DNA from: Lachnospiraceae bacterium
Lineage (GTDB): Bacteria > Bacillota > Clostridia > Lachnospirales > Lachnospiraceae
Assembly (NCBI GenBank): GCA_022798035.1
Contig: JAAWLS010000119.1
Coordinates: forward strand, 1 to 7,141
Direction: 5' to 3'
DNA length: 7,141 nucleotides
Shown here: piece by piece, positions 6,459 to 7,141 of the stretch
Layout: every line of letters begins with the position of its first letter
Numbering within the stretch: position 1 is the first letter of the stretch
Notes under the pieces: generated by a model
Told to the model about the DNA's origin: nothing
Database searches by the model: none
Seen by the model: the letters and a program-made list of their open reading frames with translations, nothing else
Position numbers and translations under genes: made by a program

Positions 6459-7141
6459 ATGGCAAAGAGAGTTCTTGTAGTGGATGATGAAAAGTTAATC
6501 GTGAAAGGAATCCGTTTCAGTCTGGAACAGGACGGCATGGAGGTGGACTGCGCCTATGACGGTGAGGAAGCACTGAAACTTGCGACGGAAAATGCTTACG
6601 ATATGATACTTTTGGATATTATGCTTCCCAAAATGGACGGTTTTGAAGTATGCCAGCACATACGGGAATTCTCTTCTGTGCCTGTGGTGATGCTTACGGC
6701 CAAAGGAGACGATATGGACAAAATCCTGGGGCTGGAATATGGAGCGGATGACTACATAACGAAACCCTTTAACATTTTGGAAGTGAAGGCGAGAATCAAG
6801 GCGATTATGAGGCGGACTTCTCCCAACCAGGTAAAAAAGGAAAACACAAAAGTGGTAGCGGACGGCGACTTGAAACTGGACTGTGAGAGCAGACGTCTGT
6901 TTATTCTGGGAAAAGAGATTAACGTGACAGCCAGAGAATTTGATTTACTGGAACTTCTAGTATTGAATCCAAATAAAGTGTACAGCAGGGAGAAACTGCT
7001 GAATCTGGTGTGGGGCCATGAATATCCGGGGGATGTGCGGACGGTGGATGTCCATGTGCGCCGCCTGCGGGAAAAAATTGAGAGCAATCCCAGTGAGCCG
7101 AAATATGTGCACACAAAATGGGGCGTAGGCTATTATTATCA
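6459..7141 (+). CDS. OmpR/PhoB-family response regulator (WalR-like), 3' end cut by window edge
   Basis: The frame is open from ATG 6459 to the window end, giving 227 full codons, so only a few residues are missing from a usual 228-240. The receiver domain is residues 1-120, with the acidic pair Asp9-Asp10, phosphoacceptor Asp53 in LLDIMLP, Thr80 in MLTA and Lys102 in TKPF. The winged-helix DNA-binding domain is about 133-227, with TAREFDLLELL (157-167) and the recognition-helix region RTVDVHVRRLREKIE (194-208), and ends GVGYYY. All phosphorelay residues are intact, so it should be a working two-component regulator binding DNA as a dimer. Overall it resembles WalR/RegX3-type regulators, but the group is too broad for a gene name. 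AGGTGG (6448-6453), overlapping the upstream stop, serves as its binding site, implying co-transcription with the ComEA-like gene. A histidine kinase gene is expected next. Confidence 0.95.
   Translation, partial: MAKRVLVVDDEKLIVKGIRFSLEQDGMEVDCAYDGEEALKLATENAYDMILLDIMLPKMDGFEVCQHIREFSSVPVVMLTAKGDDMDKILGLEYGADDYITKPFNILEVKARIKAIMRRTSPNQVKKENTKVVADGDLKLDCESRRLFILGKEINVTAREFDLLELLVLNPNKVYSREKLLNLVWGHEYPGDVRTVDVHVRRLREKIESNPSEPKYVHTKWGVGYYY

Overview
The window reads as a chromosomal segment of a low-to-moderate GC Gram-positive anaerobe of the Clostridia, most likely Lachnospiraceae. This rests on strong GGAGG-type ribosome binding sites, AT-rich intergenic DNA, the argC-J-B-D gene order, a Gram-positive type ComEA with an SLBB domain, and a WalR/PhoB-like response regulator. 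The family-level placement is inference; no rRNA or other marker gene is present. Every supported gene lies on the + strand.

Positions 2-5082 hold an arginine biosynthesis operon: argC (5' end cut by the window edge), a small GNAT acetyltransferase, argJ, argB and argD. ArgB phosphorylates N-acetylglutamate, ArgC reduces it to the semialdehyde, ArgD transaminates it to N-acetylornithine, and ArgJ moves the acetyl group back onto glutamate and releases ornithine. The cluster therefore covers the whole cyclic route from glutamate to ornithine; the later genes (argF, argG, argH) are not here. The GNAT between argC and argJ is the one non-canonical member. The gaps before argB and argD are about 100 bases, unusually long for this operon, and each holds a perfect small hairpin. 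The gap before argB also holds a short Lys/Arg-rich reading frame with a good ribosome binding site.

Positions 5083-5848 hold a small DUF606/YdcZ-type membrane protein (DMT superfamily) flanked by two AT-rich intergenic regions. A weak terminator-like hairpin follows argD. A good sigma-A-type promoter (TTGTAA, 17 bases, TACAAT) with a palindrome in its spacer precedes the next gene.

Positions 5849-7141 hold a ComEA-like SLBB plus helix-hairpin-helix protein with a lipoprotein-like signal sequence. It is followed 10 bases later by an OmpR/PhoB-family response regulator that runs off the right edge only a few residues before its expected end. A sensor kinase gene probably follows outside the window.

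Most of the window is ordinary metabolic and regulatory DNA. I see no mobile element, CRISPR array, RNA gene or clear new defence or metabolic system. The points worth a second look are the GNAT inside the arg operon, the structured gap before argB, and the ComEA-like protein paired with a two-component regulator instead of ComEC.
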